Counted from the stretch's first letter, positions 1-11,478 are shown. The stretch is 64,000 nt of DNA from Campylobacter pinnipediorum subsp. pinnipediorum (GCF_002021925.1 NZ_CP012546.1:1-64000); one strand, 5' to 3'. Numbers and translations: made by a program. The notes: generated by a model not told the origin, from the sequence alone.

Positions 1-1311
1 TTGCTTGCAAATGAAATTTTAGAAACTCTAGGGACTCAAATATCCCAAAAAGAGTATGAATGCTATATAAAACAATTAAAATTTAATGAAAAAACATCAA
101 CAGATGAAAATATAGTATTTAATGCTCCAAATGAACTAATAGCAAAATTTATAACCACTAGATATTCAGAAAAAATAGCATATCTTTTTGAAGTAAAAAC
201 TGGTATAAAACCAAAAATAACAATTTCACTATCAAATAAATTAAAATCATCAAAAATAAACAAAGTAGATATAAAACAGATAAAAGCTCAAAGCACAATG
301 TTAAATCCTACTTATACATTTGAAAATTTTGTTGTTGGAGCTTCAAATCAATTTGCATTTTTAAACTGCAAAATAGCATCAGAAGAACCGGGAGTTAAGT
401 TTAATCCTATTTTTATATATGGCTCAACAGGTCTTGGAAAAACACACTTACTCCAATCAGTTGGAAATTATTGTCTAAATATCGGAAAATCAGTCGTATA
501 TATAACAAGCGAACAATTTATCAATGATTATATAAATAATTTAAAATTAAAAACAATGGATAGATTTCGCGATAAATACAGAAATTGCGATCTTTTACTT
601 ATAGATGATGTTCAGTTTTTAGGTAAGACAGATATGATACAAGAGGAGTTTTTTCACACATTTAATGAACTTCATAGTAAAAAAGCTCAAATCATAATGA
701 CATCAGATAAACCACCAAAAATTTTAAAAGGTTTTGAAGAGAGATTGATTTCAAGATTTGAATGGGGTTTAATGGCTGATATAACACCACCTGAGCTTGA
801 AACAAAAGTGGCTATCATAGAAAGAAGATGTGAGTTTAATAAAATAACGTTAAATAGCGATATTATAAACTACATAGCAACTAATATGGGAGATAATATA
901 AGAGAGATAGAAGGCGTTATAATACAACTAAATGCTTTTCAAAATTTATTACGCGAAGAGATTACACTTGATGTTGCAAAAAATGTTATAAAAGATCACA
1001 TAAAAGAAAAAAGAGAAAATATAAACCTAGAAAATATCATAGATATAGTAGCAAAAGAGATGAATATAAAGCAAAGTGATATAAAGAGCAAATCAAGAGT
1101 AAAAAGCATAGTTGAAGCAAGAAGAATAGTAATCTATCTAGCAAAAAATTTAACTCCAAACTCAATGCCAAAACTTGCTAATTACTTTGATATGAAAGAT
1201 CACAGTGCTATAAGCCACAATATAAAAAAGATAAATGAGCTTATAAAAACAAATGAAGTTTTTAGACTTAGAGTTGAAGAAATAAAAAATAAAATTTTGA
1301 CAAAAGGATGA
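1..1311 (+). CDS. dnaA: Chromosomal replication initiator DnaA
   Basis: DnaA binds DnaA boxes at the origin and uses ATP to melt the DNA and load the replicative helicase. The 436-residue product has the family layout: an N-terminal helicase-interaction region, a linker, an AAA+ core with Walker A GSTGLGKT (residues 141-148) and Walker B LLLIDDVQ, and a C-terminal DNA-binding domain with the DHSAISHNIKKI signature. Translation starts at TTG on the first base of the window, so its ribosome site is not visible. The start is nevertheless sensible because the protein begins directly with the expected first helix. dnaN and gyrB follow, the usual order beside a bacterial origin. Identification is near certain. 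Confidence 0.98.
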   Translation: MLANEILETLGTQISQKEYECYIKQLKFNEKTSTDENIVFNAPNELIAKFITTRYSEKIAYLFEVKTGIKPKITISLSNKLKSSKINKVDIKQIKAQSTMLNPTYTFENFVVGASNQFAFLNCKIASEEPGVKFNPIFIYGSTGLGKTHLLQSVGNYCLNIGKSVVYITSEQFINDYINNLKLKTMDRFRDKYRNCDLLLIDDVQFLGKTDMIQEEFFHTFNELHSKKAQIIMTSDKPPKILKGFEERLISRFEWGLMADITPPELETKVAIIERRCEFNKITLNSDIINYIATNMGDNIREIEGVIIQLNAFQNLLREEITLDVAKNVIKDHIKEKRENINLENIIDIVAKEMNIKQSDIKSKSRVKSIVEARRIVIYLAKNLTPNSMPKLANYFDMKDHSAISHNIKKINELIKTNEVFRLRVEEIKNKILTKG

Positions 1312-1466
1312 TAAAATAAAATGAAATTTGTGAATATATGTGAATTAAAAATAAAAAATATTCACAATGAAAACAACGAAATACTCGCAAGAAAAAGTAA
1401 TTTTCACATTTTCACAGAGTATACTATTAAAACTAAAATAAATTTAAAAAATAAGAAAGGCAAAAT
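1312..1466. other. oriC: Candidate chromosomal origin region: cluster of TTCACA DnaA-box cores
   Basis: This 155-bp dnaA-dnaN gap holds five TTCACA hexamers within 88 bp. Two are in TGTGAA orientation (1329-1334 and 1339-1344) and three in TTCACA orientation (1361-1366, 1403-1408, 1411-1416). The rest is very AT-rich. TTCACA is the core of the DnaA boxes described for epsilonproteobacteria, and origins in this group lie next to dnaA. The clustering is seen directly; origin function is inferred. The same gap must also carry the dnaN promoter. A further origin segment could lie upstream of dnaA, outside the window. Confidence 0.6.
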
Positions 1467-2534
1467 ATGAAAGTTTTTATTAATAAAAATGTCCTTGAAA
1501 GCATAGTAACAAATACAAACCCATATTTAGAAAAAAAAGATCTAAGTGTAATAACATCTCATATAGTTATATCAGCACAAGATTCTGTTTTAAATATAAA
1601 AGCTACTGATTATGAAATAGGTTTATCATATAAACTAACAAATGTAAAAATAGTAGATGAGGGAACAGCTACTGCAAATGGTAAAAAATTATTGGACATA
1701 ATAAGAAGTTTAAAAGATGATGAAGTTATTTTAGAAACTATGAATAACTATCTATATATAAAACAAAAAAATTCAAAATATAAACTTCCTATGTATAAAT
1801 TTGAAGACTTTCCAAATTTTCCAAAGATAGAAGGTAAAAATAAATTTGACATAGATGCTGTTTTATTTGGTAGAAGTCTTAAAAAAATACTTCCAAATAT
1901 AGAACAAGGAAATAGCAAAAGAGAGTTAACAGGTGCTTTAATAGATATAAAAGAAAATTACATAAACATAGTAGGAACTGACTCTAAAAGATTAAGTATT
2001 TTTAAACTAGAAACTCCAACTCAAAATGAATTTTCAATAATAATTCCAAAAAAAGCAATAAGTGAAATGCAAAAGCTATTTTTTGATAAAATAGAAATTT
2101 ACTATGATGAAAACACATTAATAGCACAAAGTTCTAATTTTGAGTTTTATACAAAACTAATAAATGGAAAATATCCAGACTATGAAAGAGTAATTCCAAA
2201 AGAAGTTAAAAATAGATTAAAACTAAGTAGAGATAAGATGATAGATGGTATAAAAACTATATCAATACTTAGTGAAACTATGAAAGTTACATTCTCAAAA
2301 GAAAATATAACATTTGAAAGTGTTATAGAAGATAATTCTGAAGCAAAAACTACAATAGAATATCAAACAGGACTTGAAGAGGATATAACAATAGGACTTA
2401 GAAATAGATTTTTACTTGATTTCTTATCAAGTATAGAAGAAGATGAGTTTGAACTTGGATTTAATGATTCGAATTTAGCATTTACAGTAACTTCTAAAGA
2501 TCTAAAAACAGTATTAATGCCTATAGTATTATAA
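1467..2534 (+). CDS. dnaN: DNA polymerase III beta subunit (sliding clamp)
   Basis: DnaN is the ring-shaped clamp that tethers DNA polymerase III to DNA. The 355-residue protein matches the usual length and three-repeat fold. It starts MKVFINKNVLESIV and ends with a hydrophobic segment (TVLMPIVL) like the conserved clamp C-terminus. The ATG is preceded by AGAAAGG. It lies between dnaA and gyrB on the same strand, as in other Campylobacter chromosomes. Nothing is unusual apart from the very AT-rich codon use shared by all neighbours. Confidence 0.97.
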   Translation: MKVFINKNVLESIVTNTNPYLEKKDLSVITSHIVISAQDSVLNIKATDYEIGLSYKLTNVKIVDEGTATANGKKLLDIIRSLKDDEVILETMNNYLYIKQKNSKYKLPMYKFEDFPNFPKIEGKNKFDIDAVLFGRSLKKILPNIEQGNSKRELTGALIDIKENYINIVGTDSKRLSIFKLETPTQNEFSIIIPKKAISEMQKLFFDKIEIYYDENTLIAQSSNFEFYTKLINGKYPDYERVIPKEVKNRLKLSRDKMIDGIKTISILSETMKVTFSKENITFESVIEDNSEAKTTIEYQTGLEEDITIGLRNRFLLDFLSSIEEDEFELGFNDSNLAFTVTSKDLKTVLMPIVL

Positions 2535-2541
2535 AAATTAA

Positions 2542-4883
<2,342 letters not shown>

Positions 4884-4884
<1 letters not shown>

Positions 4885-6260
4885 TGAAAAATGCACAAAA
4901 TGTAGAGCGATCTCATCGTTTTAAAATAGCCTTAAAGATTGCTCTACCTTTTATTGCTATAATAGCCTTTTTATCATATATATTTTTTAAAACAAACAAT
5001 ATAAGTAGTAAAGATATTATTCTTTTTACATTGCTTACTTTTTGCTATGTATACTTTACTACTTATATGATGTATCAAAGTTTTAAAGATAATGTGCTTG
5101 ATAGTGTTGTAGATGTTTTTCATAGAAAAAAAATAATAGAAATTATCTCAAAAAAAATAAAAAAATATCATGAAAACGATAATTTAATTTTATTAAATTT
5201 TAAAAATATAGATGATATTTCCCAAAGATATGGATTAAATTTTGGAGATGAAATTTTAAGAAAAGGAGTTGGAAAATTAATAGATTTTTTAGAAAAAAAT
5301 AAAATAAAAGATAGCGAAATTGGAAGATATAGTGGTGGATATTTTTTAATTTTTGCAAATGCAAATAAGGCATATATTACACATATTCTAAATATTTTTT
5401 CTAAAAAAATACAAAATGATGGTATAAATGATATTGAAATAAAAACTAATTTTGCTTTAGTCAATGCTAATTATTCAAAAGATTTAAAAAATAGTATAAA
5501 TTTTTTATTAAATGATATAAATGGTAATGAATATAGCCATAATAATATAAATGAGTATGAAAATGAAGTTTGTAAAAGTATAGATGATTTAAATTTTATC
5601 TTTAAAACTCAAAAGATTATAAGTTTAAATGATAATTCTTATCTTTATTCAGTTGTTCCTATATTAAAAACAAACAATTTTGGAAAAATTTCAAAAACTA
5701 TTTTTATGGATATTGCCAATAAAAATGGATATGAAATTACTCTTGATAAAAATATTTTTTCTGAATTTTTTAAAAAAGTAACAATTAAAGAAAATGAAAA
5801 ATTTATTTTAGATGTTTCAGCAGTTAGTATTAGGAATAATACATTTTTAAATTTTTTAAAAGATTTTATAGAAAAAAATAATATAGATCCAAAAAATATA
5901 ATTTTTGAATTTAATGAACATGAAATTTATACTCATATTAAAAGATTTGATGAAATTATAAAAATGTATAAAAAATTAGGTTTTAGTTTTGCTATCAGTC
6001 ATTTTGGAGGTAAAAATAGCTTTTTTACATATTTTTTAAATTTAAAAATTGATTACATAATTTATGACATTTCTATAAGTAAAAATTATGAAAAAGAAAA
6101 GATAAAAAATGTATTTTTAAAATTTAATGAAATTTGTAAAGAATTAGGTATAAAAAGTATTATAAAGTTTGTAGAAAAAGCTGAAGTTTTAGAATTTGCT
6201 AAAGAAAATAAGGTTGATTTTATTCAAGGCTTTTTTATAGAAAAACCAAAAGAAGTTTAA
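4884..6260 (+). CDS. Membrane protein with degenerate GGDEF and EAL domains
   Basis: The 458-residue protein has two N-terminal membrane helices (about residues 17-37 and 44-64), then a GGDEF-like domain and an EAL-like domain. GGDEF and EAL domains make and break cyclic di-GMP when intact. Here the signature loop reads SGGYF instead of GGDEF/GGEEF. The EAL region reads FEFNEHEI in place of the E-x-L/ExTE metal ligands, and HFGGKNSFFTYFLNLKIDYI corresponds to the usual DFGTGYSS-LxxLxxLPVDxIKID segment. It therefore looks catalytically dead and may be a sensor or scaffold, which is inference. Its start codon overlaps the gyrB stop by one base, and queF follows after 17 bp. Confidence 0.8.
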
Positions 6261-6277
6261 AAAATTTAAGGAAAAAA

Positions 6278-6988
6278 ATGCAATACGGTGAAGAAATTAT
6301 AAAAGAATTTGATGTTGAAAGAGATTTAGAAGTTTGGGAAAACAAAAACGAAAGAGAGTTTGTTATAAGGATAACTCTACCTGAGTTTTGTTGTCTTTGT
6401 CCTCGTTCAGGATATCCTGATTTTGCTACTATTTATGTTGATTATATTCCAGATAAATTAGTAGTAGAGTTAAAAGCTATAAAGCTTTATATAAATAGCT
6501 TTATGAGTAGAAAAATTAGCCATGAAGATAGTATAAATGAGATATATTCTGCGATAGAGAAAAAAATTCAACCAAAATGGATGAAAATAGTAGGTGATTT
6601 TAATCCTCGTGGAAATGTTCATACTGTTGTTGAAATATGTTCTGAAAGCTTTATAAAAGAGAAAAAAGTTGAAGCTGAAACCAGACAAGACAATAGAAGT
6701 GCCGGTGCTAGACGCATAAATGAGCGTGAAAATGATAGAAAAAGAGATTTTGCTCCTAGACGTAGTAATGATAGAAGAGATTCTTTTAGAGGAAATGATA
6801 GGGATAGAGGCGATAGAGGAAATTTTAGGGGTGGTGATAGAGATAGAGGAAATTTTAGAGGAAATGATAGGGATAGAGGCGATAGAGGAAACAACTCTAG
6901 AGGCGACAACAGAGGTGGCTCAAGAGATGGCTATAGAAAGATACAATACGAAAATGATAAACAACCAAATATAGTTAAAAAAGATTAA
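6278..6988 (+). CDS. queF: NADPH-dependent preQ0 reductase QueF with an Arg/Gly/Asp repeat tail
   Basis: QueF reduces 7-cyano-7-deazaguanine (preQ0) to preQ1 for queuosine tRNA modification. The first ~130 residues are a complete single-domain QueF, with catalytic Cys41 and Asp48 in CPRSGYPD, followed by FATIYVDYIPDKLVVELKAI and the HEDSINEIY helix. The family signature is usually CPxTGQPD, so Thr and Gln are replaced by Ser and Tyr. About 105 further residues form a low-complexity tail of RGDRGNFRG-like units, not part of the known fold. The DNA there contains a perfect 39-bp direct repeat (6784-6822 and 6853-6891) offset by 69 bp, that is 23 codons in frame. The gene is preceded by AAGGAA and followed after 4 bp by the HD protein gene. 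Confidence 0.93.
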   Translation: MQYGEEIIKEFDVERDLEVWENKNEREFVIRITLPEFCCLCPRSGYPDFATIYVDYIPDKLVVELKAIKLYINSFMSRKISHEDSINEIYSAIEKKIQPKWMKIVGDFNPRGNVHTVVEICSESFIKEKKVEAETRQDNRSAGARRINERENDRKRDFAPRRSNDRRDSFRGNDRDRGDRGNFRGGDRDRGNFRGNDRDRGDRGNNSRGDNRGGSRDGYRKIQYENDKQPNIVKKD

Positions 6989-6992
6989 AAAA

Positions 6993-8246
6993 ATGGTAAG
7001 TGCGAAACTGATAGAACATATACTAAAAGCGGCTTCCATTTCAAGATGGAATGACTATCCAAAAATGACAAATTTAGTTGAGCTTGATAAACAAGCTCAT
7101 AAGTTTATCATCGCTTATTTTATTGCAAAATTAGAAAATGATGTTGATATAAATTATATTATTGAAGCTGGAATTTTTGAGTTTTTAAGCCGTGTTGTTG
7201 TTACTGATATTCGCCCTGATGTTTTTCACTATATACAAAAAAATAAAAAAGAAGAAGTTAACGACTGGGTTATAAATAAGCTAGAAAATATCGTTAGTGA
7301 TATTGATGATGGTAGATTTTTTGAAAAGTTAAAAAAATATCTTTTAAGTAGCGAAAAAGACCACACAAAAGAGCGTCTTATATTAAGAGCTGCTAGCTAT
7401 CTTGCTACAAGGTGGGAGTTTAGCATAGTCTATCAAACTAGCCAATTTTTAAGCGACATAGATGAAGTAAAACGCAAAGTTGAAGAAGAGCTTGAAGACT
7501 ATTATGAACTAATAGGCGTTAGAAAAATAGCTATGAATCAAAAATTAGCTAGATTAGTTGATCTAAGTGGAAGACTTAGATTTCAAAAAAGATGGGCTCA
7601 AACACCTAGGATACCAGAAACAGCTGTTTTAGGGCATATGCTAGTTGTTGCTATACTTAGCTATTTTTATTCTATAAAAGTTAAAGCTTGCGATAAAAGG
7701 CTTGAAAATAACTTCTTTTGTGCTTTATTCCATGATTTGCCAGAAAGTTTAACTAGAGATATCATAAGCCCTGTCAAATACGGTATTCAAGGTTTAAATG
7801 AGATAATAAGTGATTATGAAATGAGACTTATAGATGAGCAAATTTTACCATTTGTTCCAAATTTCTATAAAGATGAATTTTCATATATTTTAGGTATTAG
7901 AAAAGAAAATGGAAAATTTATAAAAGATGAGTTTGAAAATAGAATTTTTGACAATTTCATAACACTTACACAAGGAACTATGGAAAATTATAACGAAGAT
8001 AAATACAATGCAATAGATGGCAAAGCTTTGAAATATTGTGATAAATTAGCAGCTTATATAGAGGCTGGTATATCTATAAGTTATGGTGTAAAGTCAAAAG
8101 AATTAATTGATGGATTTGAAAAAATGCAGAAATTTTTTAATGAAAAGCCAAAAATAGATGGAGTTGATTTTCTAAGTGTATGTGATGACTTTGATAAGCA
8201 TTTTTCTTTAAAAGACCCCTTCTCAGATAACTGCGGCACACACTAA
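6993..8246 (+). CDS. HD-domain phosphohydrolase family protein
   Basis: The 417-residue protein contains an HD metal-binding domain in its middle: a histidine in AVLGHMLVVAILSYFY, then FFCALFHDLPESLTRDIISP with the HD pair. This resembles the YfbR/5'-nucleotidase branch of the HD superfamily, whose members hydrolyse phosphate esters, but the substrate cannot be told. The N-terminal ~170 residues are helical and not recognised. It starts 4 bp after queF and is probably co-transcribed with it. The SRP RNA gene begins a few bases after its stop. The HD fold is well supported; the exact function is open. Confidence 0.75.
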   Translation: MVSAKLIEHILKAASISRWNDYPKMTNLVELDKQAHKFIIAYFIAKLENDVDINYIIEAGIFEFLSRVVVTDIRPDVFHYIQKNKKEEVNDWVINKLENIVSDIDDGRFFEKLKKYLLSSEKDHTKERLILRAASYLATRWEFSIVYQTSQFLSDIDEVKRKVEEELEDYYELIGVRKIAMNQKLARLVDLSGRLRFQKRWAQTPRIPETAVLGHMLVVAILSYFYSIKVKACDKRLENNFFCALFHDLPESLTRDIISPVKYGIQGLNEIISDYEMRLIDEQILPFVPNFYKDEFSYILGIRKENGKFIKDEFENRIFDNFITLTQGTMENYNEDKYNAIDGKALKYCDKLAAYIEAGISISYGVKSKELIDGFEKMQKFFNEKPKIDGVDFLSVCDDFDKHFSLKDPFSDNCGTH

Positions 8247-8251
8247 ATATA

Positions 8252-8330
8252 AGTGCTCTGCTGTGTTCCCACCCTGAAGCGGTGCCTATAAATAGCATTG
8301 CACAGGTCTAAGAAGGAGCGAACTTGGATT
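8252..8330 (+). ncRNA. ffs: Signal recognition particle RNA (small, 4.5S-like)
   Basis: This is the RNA scaffold of the bacterial signal recognition particle, which with Ffh targets nascent membrane proteins. The evidence is the domain IV-like core CAGGTCTAAGAAGGAGCGAA at 8302-8321, which matches the pattern AGGTC-loop-AGGAGC of small SRP RNAs. The 5' arm GTGCTCTGCTGTG and the internal TGAAGCGGTGCC segment are also typical of epsilonproteobacterial versions as I recall them. The apical loop reads UAAGAA rather than the common GGAA tetraloop. The ends are approximate. It follows the HD-protein gene directly and is not translated in any sensible frame. A covariance-model search would settle it. 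Confidence 0.78.
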
Positions 8331-8370
8331 TTACTAAAATGTTACTTAAAATATAGTAAAATTTTAGTAA
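8331..8370. terminator. Inverted repeat between the SRP RNA and rmuC
   Basis: A perfect 10-bp inverted repeat, TTACTAAAAT (8331-8340) and ATTTTAGTAA (8361-8370), lies between the convergent SRP RNA and rmuC genes. It could serve as a bidirectional terminator or 3' end for both. The loop is 20 nt and the stem is all A/T except one G/C pair, so it is weak by itself. Confidence 0.35.
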
Positions 8371-8388
8371 TCCTTAAAATAAAAAATA

Positions 8389-9888
8389 TTATTTAGCTGA
8401 TATATATTTTACTATCTCATCATCGTTAAGGTCAGCAACATCTTCTGTTTTTTCTATATCTATACGATTTAAAGTACTATATACACCTTGAGATTTAAAT
8501 AGTTTTTTATTGCAATTATCCACAGATGATTTTAATTTTTCTGTATATTTATCTACTTCTTGAACCAACTCATTAAACGCTTCTTCAGCCAAAATACCCC
8601 TTGATTTTGCATCTTCTATCACTCTAAGAGTCTTTCCTAGTGTCTTAATACTATTAAACACAGACCAAAAATCAATCGCAATATTTACTATCATTCTTAT
8701 ATGAGTAGGCTCTACTATCTCGATATTTTTCTCATTAGCAAAGCCCAAAATATCGGGTTGCATATAGCTTAAATAAGAGTATATCTCATAAGGCACACAC
8801 ATAAACAAAGTAGGGTATATATCGCCACTTCCCGAGTTATACCCTTTTTTTCCAAAGCCCAAAACCGTATTTTTCATAGTAGTAGCAAATTCAGACTTAG
8901 CTTGTTTTATCTTTTCTTCGTTTGATTGTGGATTTGTTATGATAGCTACCATTTTATTATAGTTTTCTATATTGTTTTTTGCATCTATTATTATAAATTT
9001 ATTATTTGGAAGCACTATCTTAAAGTCAGGTCTTAAAGCACCATCTACTTTTTGAGCAAAATAAGTGATATCCTTAACCATACCACCATTTATAAGCATT
9101 TGTTCTATTGTCTTTTCAAAATACTCCCCAGCAAAGCGATTTGCCTTATAATCACGCTCATTGCTTCTATCATACATTGCTTTGACTTTATTGCTTACAT
9201 CATTCATTTGCTCGTTAAGTGTGATTTTAAGCCTATCGTATTCGTTAGATAAAGCATTATTTTTTTCATTTAGTTCGTTATTTGTTTGGATTAGATTTTT
9301 CTTGTCGTTTTCTAGCGATGAAACTACCATATTTATAGCATCTATCTTATTTATATTATCTCTTTTTTCTATCTCAAAACTACGATTTAAATCATCTAAT
9401 TTTTTATTTTCTAAAGCTATCTTATCAAGTTCTTTTGTTATAAACTCAAGTTTTGTTTCTAACTCAGTTTTTTTACCTATCAAATCACGATTTTTTATCT
9501 CAAATTCGCCTATTTTTAGGGTTAGATCCCTTATCTTTTCATCATCTAAACTTTTTATAGCTAAAATTTTTGCATTTTCGCTATTTAGCCTCATTATCTC
9601 AGTACTAAACTGTCTATTTTGTTCATCAAATCCATTTTTGACATTTTTTAAAATCTCAATCTCTTTTTGCCTAGTTCTAACATCTTCTTCTAAATTTAGA
9701 ATATGATTTTTCAATTGTTCTTTTTTATCTTTAAAAATCTCATTATTTGCACTTATAGTATTTTCTAGTTCAAAAATTTTTGATGTGTATTGCTTTTTTA
9801 GATGTTTAATTTTTATTAAATTAAAAAATAAACATAAAACTATACTACCAAGACCAGAAATTAAACCTATTAATATATATTCATTCAT
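8389..9888 (-). CDS. rmuC: DNA recombination protein RmuC
   Basis: RmuC-family proteins limit recombination at inverted repeats and carry a restriction-endonuclease-like core. The 499-residue product starts with one membrane helix (about residues 5-22), has a long coiled coil to about residue 240, and then the RmuC domain with RFAGEYFEKTIEQML, LRPDFKIVLPNNKFIIIDAK and FWSVFNSIKTLGKTL. The D-x(n)-DAK arrangement fits a PD-(D/E)xK-like active site. It is transcribed away from the acetyltransferase fragment. Identification rests on the conserved C-terminal half. Confidence 0.9.
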   Translation of the reverse strand: MNEYILIGLISGLGSIVLCLFFNLIKIKHLKKQYTSKIFELENTISANNEIFKDKKEQLKNHILNLEEDVRTRQKEIEILKNVKNGFDEQNRQFSTEIMRLNSENAKILAIKSLDDEKIRDLTLKIGEFEIKNRDLIGKKTELETKLEFITKELDKIALENKKLDDLNRSFEIEKRDNINKIDAINMVVSSLENDKKNLIQTNNELNEKNNALSNEYDRLKITLNEQMNDVSNKVKAMYDRSNERDYKANRFAGEYFEKTIEQMLINGGMVKDITYFAQKVDGALRPDFKIVLPNNKFIIIDAKNNIENYNKMVAIITNPQSNEEKIKQAKSEFATTMKNTVLGFGKKGYNSGSGDIYPTLFMCVPYEIYSYLSYMQPDILGFANEKNIEIVEPTHIRMIVNIAIDFWSVFNSIKTLGKTLRVIEDAKSRGILAEEAFNELVQEVDKYTEKLKSSVDNCNKKLFKSQGVYSTLNRIDIEKTEDVADLNDDEIVKYISAK

Positions 9889-10077
9889 TACTTTTAATAC
9901 CTAAATATTAGAAAAATAATTTATATTATTTAATCATATTATTTTTCTAATTCAACTTTTTATATTGTTAATATCTCTTATATTAATTTTATTATATAAT
10001 ATTTTGATAAATTTAATAAGTTGAATATTTTTTTAAAATTATCTTTTCTGATTTATTTTTTATTGGAGATGTTATAT

Positions 10078-10200
10078 ATGGAAGATTTTCTTGATAAATT
10101 TGAAATTAAAATCGGAGATTTTATTTTAATTACAGGAAATCTAATTAAATTTATTAAAAAAGCTAAAAAAATAGACAAAGAATTTAATTTAAATTTATTA
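10078..10200 (+). pseudogene. 5' fragment of an AAC(3)-type N-acetyltransferase gene, cut by the element
   Basis: The frame reads MEDFLDKFEIKIGDFILI and continues to EFNLNLL, the typical N-terminus (KxGDxxLVxSD-like) of the SAM-independent AAC(3)-type acetyltransferases that Campylobacter uses in surface sugar or antibiotic acetylation loci. TGGAG at 10064-10068 lies 9 bp before this ATG, so it is preferred over the ATG at 10069. The homology ends exactly at the 12-bp repeat TTAAATTTATTA (10189-10200); the frame then runs seven foreign codons to a stop at 10221. The remainder of the gene resumes in the same reading phase at 40561, on the far side of the 30.36-kb element. Confidence 0.82.
10189..10200. 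other. attL: Left attachment site (attL core)
   Basis: TTAAATTTATTA here is repeated exactly at 40549-40560. It marks the point where the acetyltransferase reading frame stops and foreign sequence begins. Joining the left flank to the right flank at this repeat restores an open acetyltransferase gene, which is why I call it the crossover core used by the adjacent integrase. Confidence 0.85.
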
Positions 10201-10320
10201 AGCTTTAATACCCTGAAATAGGGCTTTAAACACATTAAAAGAAGTGAAAATTATTCTATTTTTATTAAATTTTATCGATATTATAGCATGGTTTTCTAAA
10301 AATATGACTAAAAATAAATT

Positions 10321-11478
10321 TTAAATGACAATATCATTTAAAAAAACAGCCCTTTGCTTGACTTCTTTTGGCAAATATTTTGCATATGAGCGATAAGTTT
10401 CATTCAAATCCTTATGACCCATCATTTTGCAACCAACCCACATCGGCTCCTCACCACGACTTAACATAACGGATGCAAATGAATGCCTAGTGTCGTAAAG
10501 TCTGCGTATATTATAGCCAAGTTTTTCTTGCAAATCATTAAATTTAATCCTTATCATTGAACGAGAACGCCTAAAAATTCTTTTATTTTTATCACTTGCA
10601 TCTAGCTTTATAAGCTCTTTATGAACGATGCTAAGCATATCAATCGTGCGATTGCTTGTTTTGGTTTTTGGAGAATCCACAATACCAACATCAGAAAGTG
10701 TTTTATTAATGCGAATTTGTCTATTTTCAAAATCTAAATCACCAAAAGTAAGAGCGAAAATCTCGCCAGTTCTAGCACCTGTAAAAAAAGCAACTATCAA
10801 AAATAAGCGTAGTTCTTCATCGTTCGCATTTTTTATAAGTTCCAAAATTTCTTCAAGGCTAAAAGGTGTAAATTTTTCATCGTTCACATTATCATATTGT
10901 TGTTTGAATCTTGGCATGTAAAACGGGTTTTTTGAGATTAAATCATTATTTACAGCATAGCGAAATAACATTTTTAAAAAGGAGCAATAGCCACTAATAG
11001 AACTATCTTTTAAGCCTTTATCCTTAAAAAATTGAACAAATTCAACACTATGATGCCTTTTAAAATCAGGTAAATAATGGATGCCTTTATATTCTAAAAA
11101 ATCACTAACAGCATTACTCATAACACCATAAAGCTTAATAGTTTTGTCTTTTAAAAAAGATTTTTCTTGAAGCAAATTATTAATCACACTATCAAAACTA
11201 AACTCGCTACTATTTTTTATAGGCTTTAATTCATTTTCTGTTTTTCTTAGTTGACGATCGACTTGGGAATTCTCAAGCTCATAATAATCACGCCTAGCTT
11301 TTTCAAGTTCAGCCTTAGAACCTATAAACCTATCATAATTTTTACGTATAAAATCAAATGCAAGAGCAGACTTTTTAATACCAGTAGAGCGACGAATTCT
11401 CTCACCATCTTTTTGATGGTCAACATAAAACCTGCCTTTTTGAATATAAATATTTCTATTTTTTGGTAAATTTTTCAT
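10321..11478 (-). CDS. int: Tyrosine recombinase / integrase of the element
   Basis: Phage-type integrases cut and join att sites through a tyrosine-DNA intermediate, driving integration and excision. The 385-residue protein has an N-terminal region with an arm-binding-like segment (NRNIYIQKGRFYVDH), a SAM-like core-binding domain and a C-terminal catalytic domain. Visible catalytic residues are the Arg in FFTGARTGEIFAL, the box II segment LYDTRHSFAS (Tyr where His is commoner, with the second Arg), His in GHKDL and the Tyr nucleophile in YRSYAKY. It reads toward the left junction, about 120 bp from the attL core, the usual position for an integrase. Its gene is preceded by an 851-bp non-coding stretch. 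Confidence 0.95.
   Translation of the reverse strand: MKNLPKNRNIYIQKGRFYVDHQKDGERIRRSTGIKKSALAFDFIRKNYDRFIGSKAELEKARRDYYELENSQVDRQLRKTENELKPIKNSSEFSFDSVINNLLQEKSFLKDKTIKLYGVMSNAVSDFLEYKGIHYLPDFKRHHSVEFVQFFKDKGLKDSSISGYCSFLKMLFRYAVNNDLISKNPFYMPRFKQQYDNVNDEKFTPFSLEEILELIKNANDEELRLFLIVAFFTGARTGEIFALTFGDLDFENRQIRINKTLSDVGIVDSPKTKTSNRTIDMLSIVHKELIKLDASDKNKRIFRRSRSMIRIKFNDLQEKLGYNIRRLYDTRHSFASVMLSRGEEPMWVGCKMMGHKDLNETYRSYAKYLPKEVKQRAVFLNDIVI

Noticed and set aside
6619-6974. Alternative frames over the queF repeat tail, and a possible CRISPR-like repeat
   Set aside because: Repeats are in-frame coding units of RGD-like residues with no spacer structure; other frames are low-complexity shadows.
8331-8370. 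Inverted repeat as a possible left end of the mobile element
   Set aside because: The true junction is fixed at 10189-10200 by the split acetyltransferase; rmuC in between is intact host sequence.
9161-9706. Long open frame opposite rmuC
   Set aside because: It is the Phe/Ser-rich mirror of the coiled-coil coding strand, with no ribosome site.
10201-10320. A tRNA gene at the integration point
   Set aside because: No cloverleaf-like sequence is present on either side; the target is a protein gene.
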